Shown: positions 47,849-56,124 of the stretch, piece after piece
How positions within the stretch are numbered: the first letter of the stretch is position 1
How the letters are laid out: each line of letters begins with the position of its first letter
NCBI RefSeq assembly: GCF_019710575.1
Contig: NZ_JAHWFK010000056.1
Location: 59,694 to 123,693, forward strand
Origin: Paractinoplanes polyasparticus
GTDB lineage: Bacteria; Actinomycetota; Actinomycetes; Mycobacteriales; Micromonosporaceae
DNA length: 64,000 nucleotides
Reading direction: 5' to 3'
Made by a program: the position numbers and the translations under genes
The notes under the pieces: model-generated
What the model was told of the DNA's origin: nothing
What the model saw: the letters and a program-made list of their open reading frames with translations, nothing else
Databases searched by the model: none

Positions 47849-48871
47849 CTAATCGATTTCGGCCGGCCCCGCGGACACCAGATCCAGGGCGATGTCGACG
47901 ATCAGATCCTCCTGGCCACCGACCAGGCCTCGCCGGCCCACCTCGACCAGTAGATCACGCACATCGACGCCGTACCGCCCGGCCGCCACCTCGGCGTGGC
48001 GCAGGAACGAGCTGTAGACGCCCGCGTACCCGAGGGTCAGCGTCTCGCGGTCGACCCGCACCGGCCTGTCCTGCAGCGGGCGCACCAGGTCCTCGGCCGC
48101 GTCCTGCAGCGCGAACAGGTCGCAGCCGTGTTCCCAGCCCTGCAGGTCGGCGACCGCGATGAACGGCTCGATCGGGCAGTTGCCGGCCCCGGCCCCGAGC
48201 CCGGTCAGCGAGGCGTCGACCCGGTAGACACCCTCCTCGACGGCGACCATCGAGTTGGCCACCGACAGCGACAGGTTCTCGTGGGCGTGGATGCCGATCT
48301 CGGTTTCCGGCTCGAGCACGTCGCGGTAGGCACGGACCCGCTCGCGGACGCCGTCCATCATCAGCCGGCCGCCCGAGTCGGTGACGTAGACGCAGTGGGC
48401 GCCGTACGACTCCATCAGCTTGGCCTGGGCCGCGAGAACCGGCGCGGGCGCCATGTGGCTCATCATCAGGAACCCGCTGACGTCCATGCCCAGCTCACGC
48501 GCGGTGGCGATGTGCTGCGCGGCCACGTCGGCCTCGGTGCAGTGGGTGGCGATGCGGACCGAGCGCACCCCCAGCTCGTACGCCTTCTTCAGCTCGGCGA
48601 TCGTGCCGATGCCGGGCAGCAGCAGTGTCGTGAGGCGGGCGCGGCTGATGTTGGCCGCCGCCACCTCGAGCCACTCCCAGTCGGTGTTCGAGCCCGGCCC
48701 GTAGGTCAGGCTGCCGCCGGCCAGCCCGTCACCGTGCGACACCTCGATGCCGTCGACCCCGGCCGCGTCCAGGGCCGAGACGATCTTCGCCACCGAGTCG
48801 AGTGCCATCCGGTGCCGTACGGCGTGCATGCCGTCCCGCAGCGTCACGTCCTGCACGAAGATCTTCGTCAT
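47849..48871 (-). CDS. mhpE: 4-hydroxy-2-oxovalerate aldolase
   Basis: The 340-residue protein is DmpG/MhpE-like: VQDVTLRDGMHAVRHRMAL at the N-terminus (the Arg and Asp of the active site), VDGIEVSHGDGL, and IGIHAHENLSLSVANSMVA with the two His metal ligands. SLTGLGAGAGNCPIEPF and a C-terminal dimerisation part complete it. It splits 4-hydroxy-2-oxopentanoate into pyruvate and acetaldehyde. In known systems it channels the aldehyde to DmpF, whose gene is 64 bp upstream here. It is the last gene of the hydratase-dehydrogenase-aldolase operon. Confidence 0.95.
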   Translation of the reverse strand: MTKIFVQDVTLRDGMHAVRHRMALDSVAKIVSALDAAGVDGIEVSHGDGLAGGSLTYGPGSNTDWEWLEVAAANISRARLTTLLLPGIGTIAELKKAYELGVRSVRIATHCTEADVAAQHIATARELGMDVSGFLMMSHMAPAPVLAAQAKLMESYGAHCVYVTDSGGRLMMDGVRERVRAYRDVLEPETEIGIHAHENLSLSVANSMVAVEEGVYRVDASLTGLGAGAGNCPIEPFIAVADLQGWEHGCDLFALQDAAEDLVRPLQDRPVRVDRETLTLGYAGVYSSFLRHAEVAAGRYGVDVRDLLVEVGRRGLVGGQEDLIVDIALDLVSAGPAEID

Positions 48872-48935
48872 GACTGAGCCTCCTGGGCGTGCTCTCCTGG
48901 CCCTACGACTACTTCGTTCACTCCGGTGCAGTCGA

Positions 48936-49856
48936 TCACGCCGCGATCCTCTCCGCCGCGGCGATGGCAGCCGAGGTCATGATGTCGAGATTCCCGGCGT
49001 ACGCGGGAAGGTAGTGAGCGGCTCCCTCGACCTCCAGGAACACCGACACCTGGTGGGTCGCCGCGGCCGAGCCGGCCAGCGTCTGCACCGGCTGGTCGTC
49101 CGGGATCGGGTTGATCTGCACCTGCTGCTTGAGCCGGTAGCCGGGCACGTACCCCGAGACCACCTTGACCATCTCCTCCACCGACGCCTTGATCGCCTCC
49201 CGCGTCTCGGCCGCGGGCGCGTCGACCAGGCAGAGCACGGTGTCCCGCATGATCAGCGGCGGTTCGGCCGGGTTGAGCACGATCAGCGCCTTGCCGCGGC
49301 CGGCCCCGCCCACCTGTTCGATGGCCTGGGCAGTGGTCTCGGTGAACTCGTCGATGTTGGCCCGGGTGCCCGGACCGGCCGACTTCGACGCGATGGAGGC
49401 CACGATCTCGGCGTACGGCACCGGGGCGATCCGCGAGACGGCGGCGACGATCGGGATGGTGGCCTGACCGCCGCAGGTGACCATGTTGATGTTGCGCACG
49501 CCGGCCTGCAGGTCGAGGTTGACCGCGGGCACCACGAACGGCCCGAGAGCGGCCGGCGTCAGATCGATGAGAATTTTCCCGTACGGGGTGAGCTTGGCGG
49601 CATTGGCGACATGGGCACCGGCCGAGGTGGCGTCGAAGACGACCGCGATGTCGTCGAACCCGGGCATGGCGATCAGCCCGTCGACGCCCTCGGCCGTGGT
49701 GGCGACGCCCAGCCGCTCCGCCCGGGCCAGCCCGTCCGAGGCCGGGTCGATGCCGACCATGGCCACGATCTCGAGCGTCGCCGAGAGGCGCAGAATCTTG
49801 ATCATCAGGTCGGTGCCGATGTTGCCGGAACCGATGACGGCGACCTTCGTCGGCAT
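48936..49856 (-). CDS. mhpF: Acetaldehyde dehydrogenase (acylating)
   Basis: The 306-residue protein starts at ATG 49854-49856 (MPTKVAVIGSGNIGTDLMIK) and matches MhpF/DmpF. It has a Rossmann motif VIGSGNIG, the catalytic Cys128 in NINMVTCGGQATIPIV, DEFTETTAQAIEQVGGAGRG, and GYRLKQQVQINPI. It oxidises acetaldehyde to acetyl-CoA with NAD and CoA. Its start overlaps the hydratase stop. It pairs with the aldolase for substrate channelling. Confidence 0.95.
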   Translation of the reverse strand: MPTKVAVIGSGNIGTDLMIKILRLSATLEIVAMVGIDPASDGLARAERLGVATTAEGVDGLIAMPGFDDIAVVFDATSAGAHVANAAKLTPYGKILIDLTPAALGPFVVPAVNLDLQAGVRNINMVTCGGQATIPIVAAVSRIAPVPYAEIVASIASKSAGPGTRANIDEFTETTAQAIEQVGGAGRGKALIVLNPAEPPLIMRDTVLCLVDAPAAETREAIKASVEEMVKVVSGYVPGYRLKQQVQINPIPDDQPVQTLAGSAAATHQVSVFLEVEGAAHYLPAYAGNLDIMTSAAIAAAERIAA

Positions 49857-50626
49857 CAGACCTCCCCGAAGTTGGCCGCGACCAGGCCCAGCCCGGACAG
49901 CGTCGCGGTGACCTGCATGCCCGGCACCACCGGCACCATCGGTCCGAGTGCCCCCGAGAGCACAACCTGGCCCGCCCGCAGCGGATCGCCGTGATCGCGG
50001 GCGGCCGCGGCCAGCCAGGCCAGCGCGGCGAGGGGGTCGCCCAGGCAGGCGGCGCCCGAGCCCTTGGAGACGACCGCGCCGTCCACGCTCATCTCCATCT
50101 GGATGTCGACCGGCCGCAGCGCGTCGAGCCGCACCCGCTGGTCGCCCAGCACGAACAGGGCGCTGGAGGCGTTGTCGGCGATGGTGTCGGCGATGCTGAT
50201 GTCCCAGCCGGCGATCCGGCTGTCGACGATCTCGAGCGCGGGCGCCATCTCGTCGACCGCGTTCCACACGTCGGCCGGCGTGAAGTCGCCGGTCAGGTCG
50301 GCGCCGAGCAGGAACGCCACCTCGGCCTCGACCCGCGGCTGCAACAGGTCGCCGACCGGCACCGGGTCGAGCGCGCTGACGTCCATGTCGTCGAAGAGCA
50401 CGCCGAAGTCTGGCTGGTCGACCCCGAGCTGCTTCTGCACGGCGGGCGAGGTCAGGCCGACCTTGTGGCCGACGATCCGGGCCGTCCGCAGCCGCAGCTC
50501 GGTGAGTTCCCGCTGGACGGCGTACGCGGCCTCGATGTCGTCGGCGCCGAGCAGGTCACGGACGGGCGGGCACGGGGTCTTGGTGCGCGCCGCGTCGAGC
50601 AGGCGTTGCGCCGCGGGTGTGGTCAT
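49856..50626 (-). CDS. mhpD: 2-keto-4-pentenoate (2-hydroxypentadienoate) hydratase
   Basis: The 256-residue protein is MhpD-like. Key segments are HKVGLTSPAVQKQLGVDQPD, FGVLFDDMDVSALDPVPVGD, PRVEAEVAFLLGADLTGDFT (Glu-x-Glu metal-binding region) and SRIAGWDISIADTIADNASS. It adds water to 2-hydroxypenta-2,4-dienoate to give 4-hydroxy-2-oxovalerate. It is the first gene of the operon. Its start codon is 44 bp from the operator-like palindrome at 50670-50686, and 50 bp from the end of iclR. Confidence 0.94.
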   Translation of the reverse strand: MTTPAAQRLLDAARTKTPCPPVRDLLGADDIEAAYAVQRELTELRLRTARIVGHKVGLTSPAVQKQLGVDQPDFGVLFDDMDVSALDPVPVGDLLQPRVEAEVAFLLGADLTGDFTPADVWNAVDEMAPALEIVDSRIAGWDISIADTIADNASSALFVLGDQRVRLDALRPVDIQMEMSVDGAVVSKGSGAACLGDPLAALAWLAAAARDHGDPLRAGQVVLSGALGPMVPVVPGMQVTATLSGLGLVAANFGEV

Positions 50627-50669
50627 GTGCCGACCATGCCTGATTCCGGCCGCCGCGGCCTACCGAAGA

Positions 50670-50686
50670 GTTCCGCTAGGCGGAAC
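50670..50686. promoter_or_regulatory. 17-bp imperfect palindrome, predicted IclR operator (site 3)
   Basis: GTTCCGCTAGGCGGAAC has 7-bp arms GTTCCGC/GCGGAAC around TAG. Compared with GTCCCGCTnAGCGGGAC at sites 1 and 2, it keeps GT-CCGCT and GCGG-AC. It spans the stop codon of this cluster's iclR (TAG, 50676-50678, minus strand) and lies 44 bp upstream of the hydratase start, the same arrangement as site 1. Confidence 0.75.
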
Positions 50687-51419
50687 TTTTCCGCCGGGCG
50701 AGCATGGCCGCGATACCCGCGGCGGCCGCCTTGACCGAGCCGGCGTGTTGTTGAGGGCGGAAGCGGGTGGCCGGGCCGGCCACGCTGACGGCGGCCACGG
50801 CCAGGTCGTCGGAATCGAGCACCGGGGCGCCGACGCAGACGATCCCGACCGCCGATTCCTCGGCCTCGAAGGTCACCCGCGTCGCGGCTGCCTCGTCGAG
50901 CTGCCGCCGCAGGATCAGCGGCGACGTGACGGTACGTGGCGCCAGGCGGGCCAGCGGGGCCGCGAGCACCTCGGCCCGTACGGGATCGGGCGCGAAAGCG
51001 AGCAGCGCCTTGCCGATCGCCGTGGCGTGCAGCGGCATCCGCCCGCCCAGCCGCGAGGGCGCCCGGGCCTGCCGGTGGCCGCCGATCTTGGCCACGTAGA
51101 CGACCTCGGCACCCTCCCGCAGGCCCAGGTGCACGGTTTCATGCGTACGTTCGTAGAGGTCTTCCAGGAAGGGCGTGGCCACCTCGAGCAGGCTGCGTTC
51201 GACCGAGGCGCGCATGCCGAGGGCGAACAGGTAGCCGCTGAGGTGGAACCGGCCGTCGCCCGCCCGGTCGAGCAGCCGCGCCTCGACCATCTCGCCGGTC
51301 AGCCGGTGCAGCGTCGCCTTGGCCAGCCCCGTACGCCGCTGCAGCTCGGCGAACCCGAGCCCCCGGTCGTCGGCGCTGAAGGCGTCGAGGATGGCCGACA
51401 CCTTGGCGATCACCGTCAT
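50676..51419 (-). CDS. IclR-family transcriptional regulator of catabolic cluster 2
   Basis: The 247-residue protein starts at ATG 51417-51419 (MTVIAKVSAILDAFSADDRG) with wHTH FAELQRRTGLAKATLHRLTG. The effector domain contains VYVAKIGGHRQARAP, MPLHATAIGKALLAFAPD and GIVCVGAPVLDSDDLAVAAV. It lies just upstream of the hydratase/dehydrogenase/aldolase genes on the same strand, and the operator-like palindrome covers its stop codon. The divergent PPOX gene starts 25 bp away. Confidence 0.92.
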   Translation of the reverse strand: MTVIAKVSAILDAFSADDRGLGFAELQRRTGLAKATLHRLTGEMVEARLLDRAGDGRFHLSGYLFALGMRASVERSLLEVATPFLEDLYERTHETVHLGLREGAEVVYVAKIGGHRQARAPSRLGGRMPLHATAIGKALLAFAPDPVRAEVLAAPLARLAPRTVTSPLILRRQLDEAAATRVTFEAEESAVGIVCVGAPVLDSDDLAVAAVSVAGPATRFRPQQHAGSVKAAAAGIAAMLARRKSSA

Positions 51420-51443
51420 ACTTTCGAAGCCTAAGCTGCTGGG

Positions 51444-51854
51444 ATGTCTACGACTCCCATGCCGCAGCCGGTCATCGACATGTTGCGCCTGCCCAACCCG
51501 GCCGTGATGGCCACCGTCGCCGCCGACGGCCGCCCGGTGAGCGTCGCCACCTGGTACCTGCTCGAGGACGACGGCCGCATCCTGCTCGGCCTGGACGCCA
51601 AGCGCGCCCGCATCAAGCACATGGAGAAGGATCCCCGCATCTCGCTGACCGTGCTGGCCCAGGACGACTGGTACACCCACGTCAGCCTGCAGGGCACGGT
51701 CGTCTCCATCGTCCCCGACGAGGGCCTGCGCGACATCGACCGCCTCTCCCGCCACTACGGCGGCGAGCCGTACGCCAACCGCGAGCGCCCCCGCGTCAGC
51801 GCCCAGGTGGAAATCACGCACTGGCACGTCTGGGGCAAGCTCCGCACCCAGTGA
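51444..51854 (+). CDS. PPOX-class (pyridoxamine-phosphate-oxidase-fold) F420- or flavin-binding protein
   Basis: The 136-residue protein has the split-barrel pattern: NPAVMATVAADGRPVSVATW, LLGLDAKRARIKHMEKDPRI, SLTVLAQDDWYTHVSLQGTV, and WHVWGKLRTQ. This matches actinobacterial PPOX-class F420-dependent oxidoreductases, though F420 versus FMN use cannot be fixed from sequence alone. It is soluble and compact. It is divergent from iclR (25 bp between starts), so the same regulator could affect it. Confidence 0.85.
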   Translation: MSTTPMPQPVIDMLRLPNPAVMATVAADGRPVSVATWYLLEDDGRILLGLDAKRARIKHMEKDPRISLTVLAQDDWYTHVSLQGTVVSIVPDEGLRDIDRLSRHYGGEPYANRERPRVSAQVEITHWHVWGKLRTQ

Positions 51855-51921
51855 CGCTGCCCGGCGCGCCGGGCCGATCGGCCTGGCGCGTCGCTGCCGT
51901 CCCCGAGTCAGCGCCGACCGT

Positions 51922-52599
51922 TCACGGCGCCGGATCGAACAGTCTCCAGTGGCCCTCGGAGACGACGTCGACCGTGCCGTCGACCACTGTGATGGCGGTC
52001 TGCTGGTCGATCGCATACGCGCGCCCGCCGATTCCGGCCGCCCACAGTTCCGCCGCGGCCATGGTGTTGTCGGGAGTGTCCGGGCCCTCCAGGTGCGGGA
52101 AGATCGAGAAGTCGACGACGCCCAGCGCGCTGTCGCCGCCACCGGGTGGCTCCCAGCCCACGAACTCCGGCCCGACGCGAGGGGTCAGCACCATGCTCCC
52201 GGCGCTGAGTCCCACATAGACCGTGTCCGTCAGCGACGGCAGGAGGCCGGCCAGCCCGGACTCCCGCATCCAGTGCGCCAGGTACAGCGTGTCACCGCCG
52301 TTGACCAGCAGCACGTCAGCCGCCCGGACCCAGGAGACCCAGTGCTCCTCCTCGAGGCTGGGCAGCGCGGTGAGTTCCAGCATGCCCACCGACTTCCACC
52401 CCAGCCCGGTCATCGGACTGGGGGCATTCCCGCTGACGAAATTCCAGGGCGAGACCGGGTCGGCGTAGGGGCCGCCGTATCCCGCAGTCGGGATGCAGAG
52501 GGCGGTGGCCTCGGCGATCGGCTTGCCCAGCAGATCGGTCAGCGCGGCCCGGATGCTCGCGTTCCTGACGCCGGAGTCGGTGAGCAGAAGCTTTCTCAT
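51922..52599 (-). CDS. Peptidase E-like S51-family dipeptidase
   Basis: The 225-residue protein starts at ATG 52597-52599 (MRKLLLTDSGVRNASIRAAL); an earlier ATG at 52615 would add a few residues. It has VLLVNGGDTLYLAHWMRESG and VYVGLSAGSMVLTPRVG with the predicted nucleophile Ser132 (GLSAGS). SIFPHLEGPDTPDN carries the His. S51 members cleave N-terminal Asp-x dipeptides, and close homologues are cyanophycinase-like. The fold is class I glutamine-amidotransferase-like. Confidence 0.86.
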   Translation of the reverse strand: MRKLLLTDSGVRNASIRAALTDLLGKPIAEATALCIPTAGYGGPYADPVSPWNFVSGNAPSPMTGLGWKSVGMLELTALPSLEEEHWVSWVRAADVLLVNGGDTLYLAHWMRESGLAGLLPSLTDTVYVGLSAGSMVLTPRVGPEFVGWEPPGGGDSALGVVDFSIFPHLEGPDTPDNTMAAAELWAAGIGGRAYAIDQQTAITVVDGTVDVVSEGHWRLFDPAP

Positions 52600-52797
52600 C
52601 CGCGGCAGCGTAGCCATCGCGGGCACACCGCGGAGCCCCACCGCCGACCGCAACGCGAAGGTCGGGCTCGAAGTCTCCGGTCGTGACGAAGTGTCACCAC
52701 TCTCGCGGCATTCCGAGTCCGCACGCTCTCGGCCCGGGAAAGTGGCCGCCGACGGCTGACCTGACCGGTATTGCACAGAGTCCGGGTATCGATCATC

Positions 52798-54084
52798 ATG
52801 TCGGCCGTGACATCGACGACCTTGGCGTCCCCGTGCCCGCGCTGCGGCACGACAACGGCCACAGCCGAGGACGAGACGCCGTGGTGCGCCGCCTGTGAGT
52901 GGAACCTCGACCACTACCCGGCCGATCCCGGATACGGCTGGTTCTGGAACCGGATCGTGGCCGCTGACCGGCGGGCCGGCTACCGCTCGGACAAGCTGCT
53001 GGCCGAGTCGGCCGAGCCGGAGCCGGTGCGCCACCACGGCCACCGGTTCCTGGTCGCTCTCTCGGCGGCGGTCATGGTCGTGATGGTCGCGGCCATCGCC
53101 GCCGGACTGTGGCTGATCATCGCGGGCGGCCCGTTCTTCCCCATCGTGTTCGGACTGCTCCTGCTGAGCTTCGCGGCCGTGCTGCGCCCGCGCTTCAACC
53201 GGCTCAAGCCGTTGCTGGCGAACAGCTACCGGGTCGAGCCGGCGGACGCGCCCACCCTGCACACGCTGATCGGCCGCATCGCCGACCGGCTGGAGACGCC
53301 CCGGCCCGACGTCGTCCTGATCACCTTCGGCTGGAACGCCGGCGTCGCCACCACCGGCCCGCGCCCGCAGCGGGTCCTCATCCTCGGCGTGCAACTGCTG
53401 CTGGCGCTGCGTCCGGCCGAGGTCGTCGCGTTGCTCGGCCACGAACTGGGTCACCTCAAGTACGCCGACGTCCGCCGCGACACGCTCACCGCACCGGCCC
53501 GGGAGTCGTTCGGCCGCCTGTCCCGGCTGATCCGGCCGCCGGCCGTGTCGCCGTGGGAACTCGGTCCCAGCATCCAGCTGGCCGGCCTGCTGATCTGGCA
53601 GCTCACCGCGGGCGTCGTCTCCTGGCTGCTGTTCGCCGTCCATCTGGCGATCAACAAGGTGTCGGCTCGCGATCAGCGCACGGTCGAGCTGCGGGCCGAC
53701 GACCTGGCCGCCCGCGCCGCCGGCACCGAGGCGGCGCTGCAACTGCTCGACGCCCTGGCCGCGGTGCCCGTCCTCACCGAATACGTCCAGCACCACGTGC
53801 CCAAGGGCGAGGCCGCCATCCGCTGGCGCCGCATGCTGCGAACGGTGCAGGAACGCGAGGCCCCCACCGCCCCGGCGCGGCGTCAGCTCTCCATCCGTAC
53901 GGACGCCTCGCTCTTCGCCTCCCACCCGGCACCCGGCCGTCGCCACCAGTGGCTGTCGGCGCGCCCAGCGCGGGCCGCCGCCGTGCACCTGACCGGGACC
54001 GAGGCCGAGACCCTGGAACACGAGCTCCGGCCGTACGCCGAGGCCCTGCACCGAACCATGCTGAAGCAGATCGTCCACGACTGA
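52798..54084 (+). CDS. M48-family metalloprotease with N-terminal zinc ribbon
   Basis: The 428-residue protein starts at ATG 52798 (MSAVTSTTLASPCPRCGTTT). Cys13, Cys16, Cys30 and Cys33 form a CPRC...CAAC ribbon. Two transmembrane segments follow (ALSAAVMVVMVAAIAAGLWL and FFPIVFGLLLLSFAAVL). The protease core has HELGH (residues 215-219) and a downstream Glu in VELRADDLAAR for zinc. A second hydrophobic pair follows near LAGLLIWQLTAGVVSWLLFA. It is probably a membrane-bound quality-control or peptide-processing protease. The ribbon suggests an additional partner or folding role. Confidence 0.88.
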   Translation: MSAVTSTTLASPCPRCGTTTATAEDETPWCAACEWNLDHYPADPGYGWFWNRIVAADRRAGYRSDKLLAESAEPEPVRHHGHRFLVALSAAVMVVMVAAIAAGLWLIIAGGPFFPIVFGLLLLSFAAVLRPRFNRLKPLLANSYRVEPADAPTLHTLIGRIADRLETPRPDVVLITFGWNAGVATTGPRPQRVLILGVQLLLALRPAEVVALLGHELGHLKYADVRRDTLTAPARESFGRLSRLIRPPAVSPWELGPSIQLAGLLIWQLTAGVVSWLLFAVHLAINKVSARDQRTVELRADDLAARAAGTEAALQLLDALAAVPVLTEYVQHHVPKGEAAIRWRRMLRTVQEREAPTAPARRQLSIRTDASLFASHPAPGRRHQWLSARPARAAAVHLTGTEAETLEHELRPYAEALHRTMLKQIVHD

Positions 54085-54242
54085 CAGCCCGCTGTTCGAA
54101 CCGGCCCTCGGTGAAGCGGAGACCTCATGGCCGGAGAACCCGTGCAGCGCCCGCTCGCCCCGTGTCTCTCGGGTGGTGGCCGGGCCCCTTGCACGGTCGT
54201 TGTCCAGTCGACGCGCGCTGGATTACGTTGATCGAGGTGGCG

Positions 54243-54887
54243 ATGGTGAGACCCGTATTCGTGCTGCTGCTGGCCCTGACGGTGGCCGGTTGCAGCAGCA
54301 CGCCGACCAGCACGAGCACAACGCGCCCTCAGGCGTCGGCCTCCGCATCGGCCAGGAGTGGCGGGACAATGGACCAGGACTGGTTCTGGCAGATCGTCGA
54401 AGAGGCGCGGAAGCAGGCCGGCAACGACCCGGACGCGATGGCGGCGTTTCTCGAGCGTCGCTTCACCGAGGCTGACGACGCCACGCTCCGCGCGTTTCAA
54501 CGACATCTCGTCGCCGCGAGCACGCGTCTCTACACCTGGCGCCACGCCACAGCCGGCGACATGGCGTGCGGTTCTCTCGGCGATGACGGTTTCACCGATT
54601 GGCGGGCCTGGGTCGTCACCCTCGGACGTGACACGTTCGAGCGCATCGCCGCCGACGCGGACAACCTCGCCGACGTCGACGACCTCACTGCCGGCTGCGG
54701 GACGGGCGAGTTGTTCGGAGCAGCCGTCAGCAACATCTACTTCGCGCGACACGGCTACGAGGACGACAGCTTTCCCATCCTCGAGCCGGGAGGCGAACCT
54801 CCGGCCGGCACGCCGCCGAGCGGTTACCCCAGGAACGGAACAGAGTCGCTCCGCAAGACCCTCCCCCGGCTCGCGCGGCGGACGTAG
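54243..54887 (+). CDS. DUF4240-domain lipoprotein
   Basis: The 214-residue protein starts at ATG 54243 (MVRPVFVLLLALTVAGCSST), a signal peptide with the lipobox VAGC. A Thr/Ser-rich linker follows, then a DUF4240 domain: DQDWFWQIVEEARKQAGNDP, FLERRFTEADDATLRAFQRH, DWRAWVVTLGRDTFERIAAD. These are typical of a family known as hypothetical immunity or surface proteins. The mature C-terminus is Pro/Gly-rich. It is monocistronic between a 158-bp and a 147-bp gap. Confidence 0.82.
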   Translation: MVRPVFVLLLALTVAGCSSTPTSTSTTRPQASASASARSGGTMDQDWFWQIVEEARKQAGNDPDAMAAFLERRFTEADDATLRAFQRHLVAASTRLYTWRHATAGDMACGSLGDDGFTDWRAWVVTLGRDTFERIAADADNLADVDDLTAGCGTGELFGAAVSNIYFARHGYEDDSFPILEPGGEPPAGTPPSGYPRNGTESLRKTLPRLARRT

Positions 54888-55034
54888 GCACGGGTCAACC
54901 GCGCTGATCCTGACGGAGCCGCGCGTCACGACCAGCACGGGACAGACCTGCGACCTCGTACGCTGGGGTCGCTGGCCAACATCGGTCAGCCGAGCATCGG
55001 CAGAAAACTCCGCTGAACGGAGCGAGAAACGGTG

Positions 55035-55664
55035 ATGACGTCCGGGCAGCTACTGACCTTCGGCGGTGTTGTCGTCCTCGGCGCGATGTCGCCCGGGCCG
55101 GACTTTGCCGTGGTCCTGCGCCGGTCGGCTCTTGCCGGTCGTGCGCACGGCATGGCGGCAGCGGTGGGCGTCACCGCCGGGGTCTTCGCCTGGGTGATCG
55201 CCGCTGCCACCGGTGTGGCGGCTCTGGTCGCCGCGACGCCCGTCGCCTTCACCGTCATCAAGCTGGTGGGTGCGGGCTATCTGGCCTATCTGGGTGTCAA
55301 CGCGCTGCGCTCGGCGGGGCGCTCGGGCGACCTTCGATCGCAGCCGGACCCCGCCGGCGTCGAGACAGGTCTGTGGGGTGCGTTCCGCGACGGTCTGTTG
55401 TGCAACGCGCTCAACCCCAAGGCGGCGATCTTCTTTGTCGCGCTCCTGCCGCAGTTTCTTCCAGCCGGGTCCGGGCTCGTTCCGCTGCTGACGTTGTCAG
55501 TGATCGCCGTGGTCATCACGGCCACGTGGTTCCTTACGGTGGCGAACCTGGTCGCCGCGGCTCGCCGGGTGTTCTTCCGGCCGGCCACGCGTCGTCTCAT
55601 CGACGGGATGAGCGGCGTGGTGCTGATCGGCCTCGGCGTCCGGCTCGCGTTCACCACGAGGTAG
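55035..55664 (+). CDS. LysE/RhtB-family amino-acid exporter
   Basis: The 209-residue protein starts at ATG 55035, or GTG 55032 one codon earlier. It has the LysE-family features GAMSPGPDFAVVLRRSALAG, RAHGMAAAVGVTAGVFAWVI, VGAGYLAYLGVNALRSA and FRDGLLCNALNPKAAIFFVA. There are six transmembrane segments. It exports small amino acids or related metabolites; the substrate cannot be predicted. The hairpin at 55720-55746 follows the stop. Confidence 0.9.
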   Translation: MTSGQLLTFGGVVVLGAMSPGPDFAVVLRRSALAGRAHGMAAAVGVTAGVFAWVIAAATGVAALVAATPVAFTVIKLVGAGYLAYLGVNALRSAGRSGDLRSQPDPAGVETGLWGAFRDGLLCNALNPKAAIFFVALLPQFLPAGSGLVPLLTLSVIAVVITATWFLTVANLVAAARRVFFRPATRRLIDGMSGVVLIGLGVRLAFTTR

Positions 55665-55719
55665 TTGCTGACCATCACTGAGCGGCCGGCGTATGCCGTC
55701 GGCGCGGCGACCGGGCGCC

Positions 55720-55746
55720 CCCTGCCTCCGGGTGGCGGAGGCAGGG
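55720..55746 (+). terminator. 11-bp perfect hairpin after the LysE gene
   Basis: CCCTGCCTCCG (55720-55730) and CGGAGGCAGGG (55736-55746) pair perfectly around the 5-nt loop GGTGG, 56 bp after the LysE stop. No T-run follows. The 165 bp between it and the dodecin start (55911) hold no gene that I can see. Confidence 0.75.
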
Positions 55747-55910
55747 AGCACGCAAGCCGGAACCTGGATGGCCGCACACAACGCTGGGGCGGGGTGGTCG
55801 CGGGGGCGAGGTCGCGTCCACCTGGCAACGGGTGCGGAAGCGCCGGAATCTCCCGCACACGTCACCGGTCTGGTTGAGTGGGCGGGAGATCCCTCAGCGA
55901 GGAGGCTGTC

Positions 55911-56120
55911 ATGACCAACCACGTCTACCGGCTCAGCGAGGTCGTCGGGAGCAGTCCGGCCAGCATCGACGACGCGATTCGCACGGCCGTCGCCAAGGCT
56001 TCCCAGACCGTACGGAACATCGAGTGGTTCGAGGCGCAGGAGATCCGCGGTCAGGTCGTCGACGGCGAGGTCGCGCACTTCCAGGTCCGGCTGAAGATCG
56101 GCTTCCGGGTCGAGGACTGA
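55911..56120 (+). CDS. Dodecin (flavin-binding storage protein)
   Basis: The 69-residue protein starts at ATG 55911, 5 nt after GAGGAGG (55899-55905). It reads MTNHVYRLSEVVGSSPASID, then DAIRTAVAKASQTVRNIEWF, EAQEIRGQVVDGEVAHFQVR and KIGFRVED. The single helix packed against a three-stranded sheet and the Trp in NIEWFE (which stacks on flavin) are typical. Dodecins form 12-mers that hold FMN or riboflavin and, in some actinobacteria, CoA. The cofactor preference cannot be resolved from the sequence. It is convergent with the YidC-like gene. Confidence 0.92.
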   Translation: MTNHVYRLSEVVGSSPASIDDAIRTAVAKASQTVRNIEWFEAQEIRGQVVDGEVAHFQVRLKIGFRVED

Positions 56121-56124
56121 CGCC

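Noticed and set aside
51922..54078. Minus-strand frame of 718 codons covering the M48 protease.
   Set aside because: Only the last 225 codons (S51 peptidase) are real; the upstream part is antisense to the HELGH protease and lacks coding bias.
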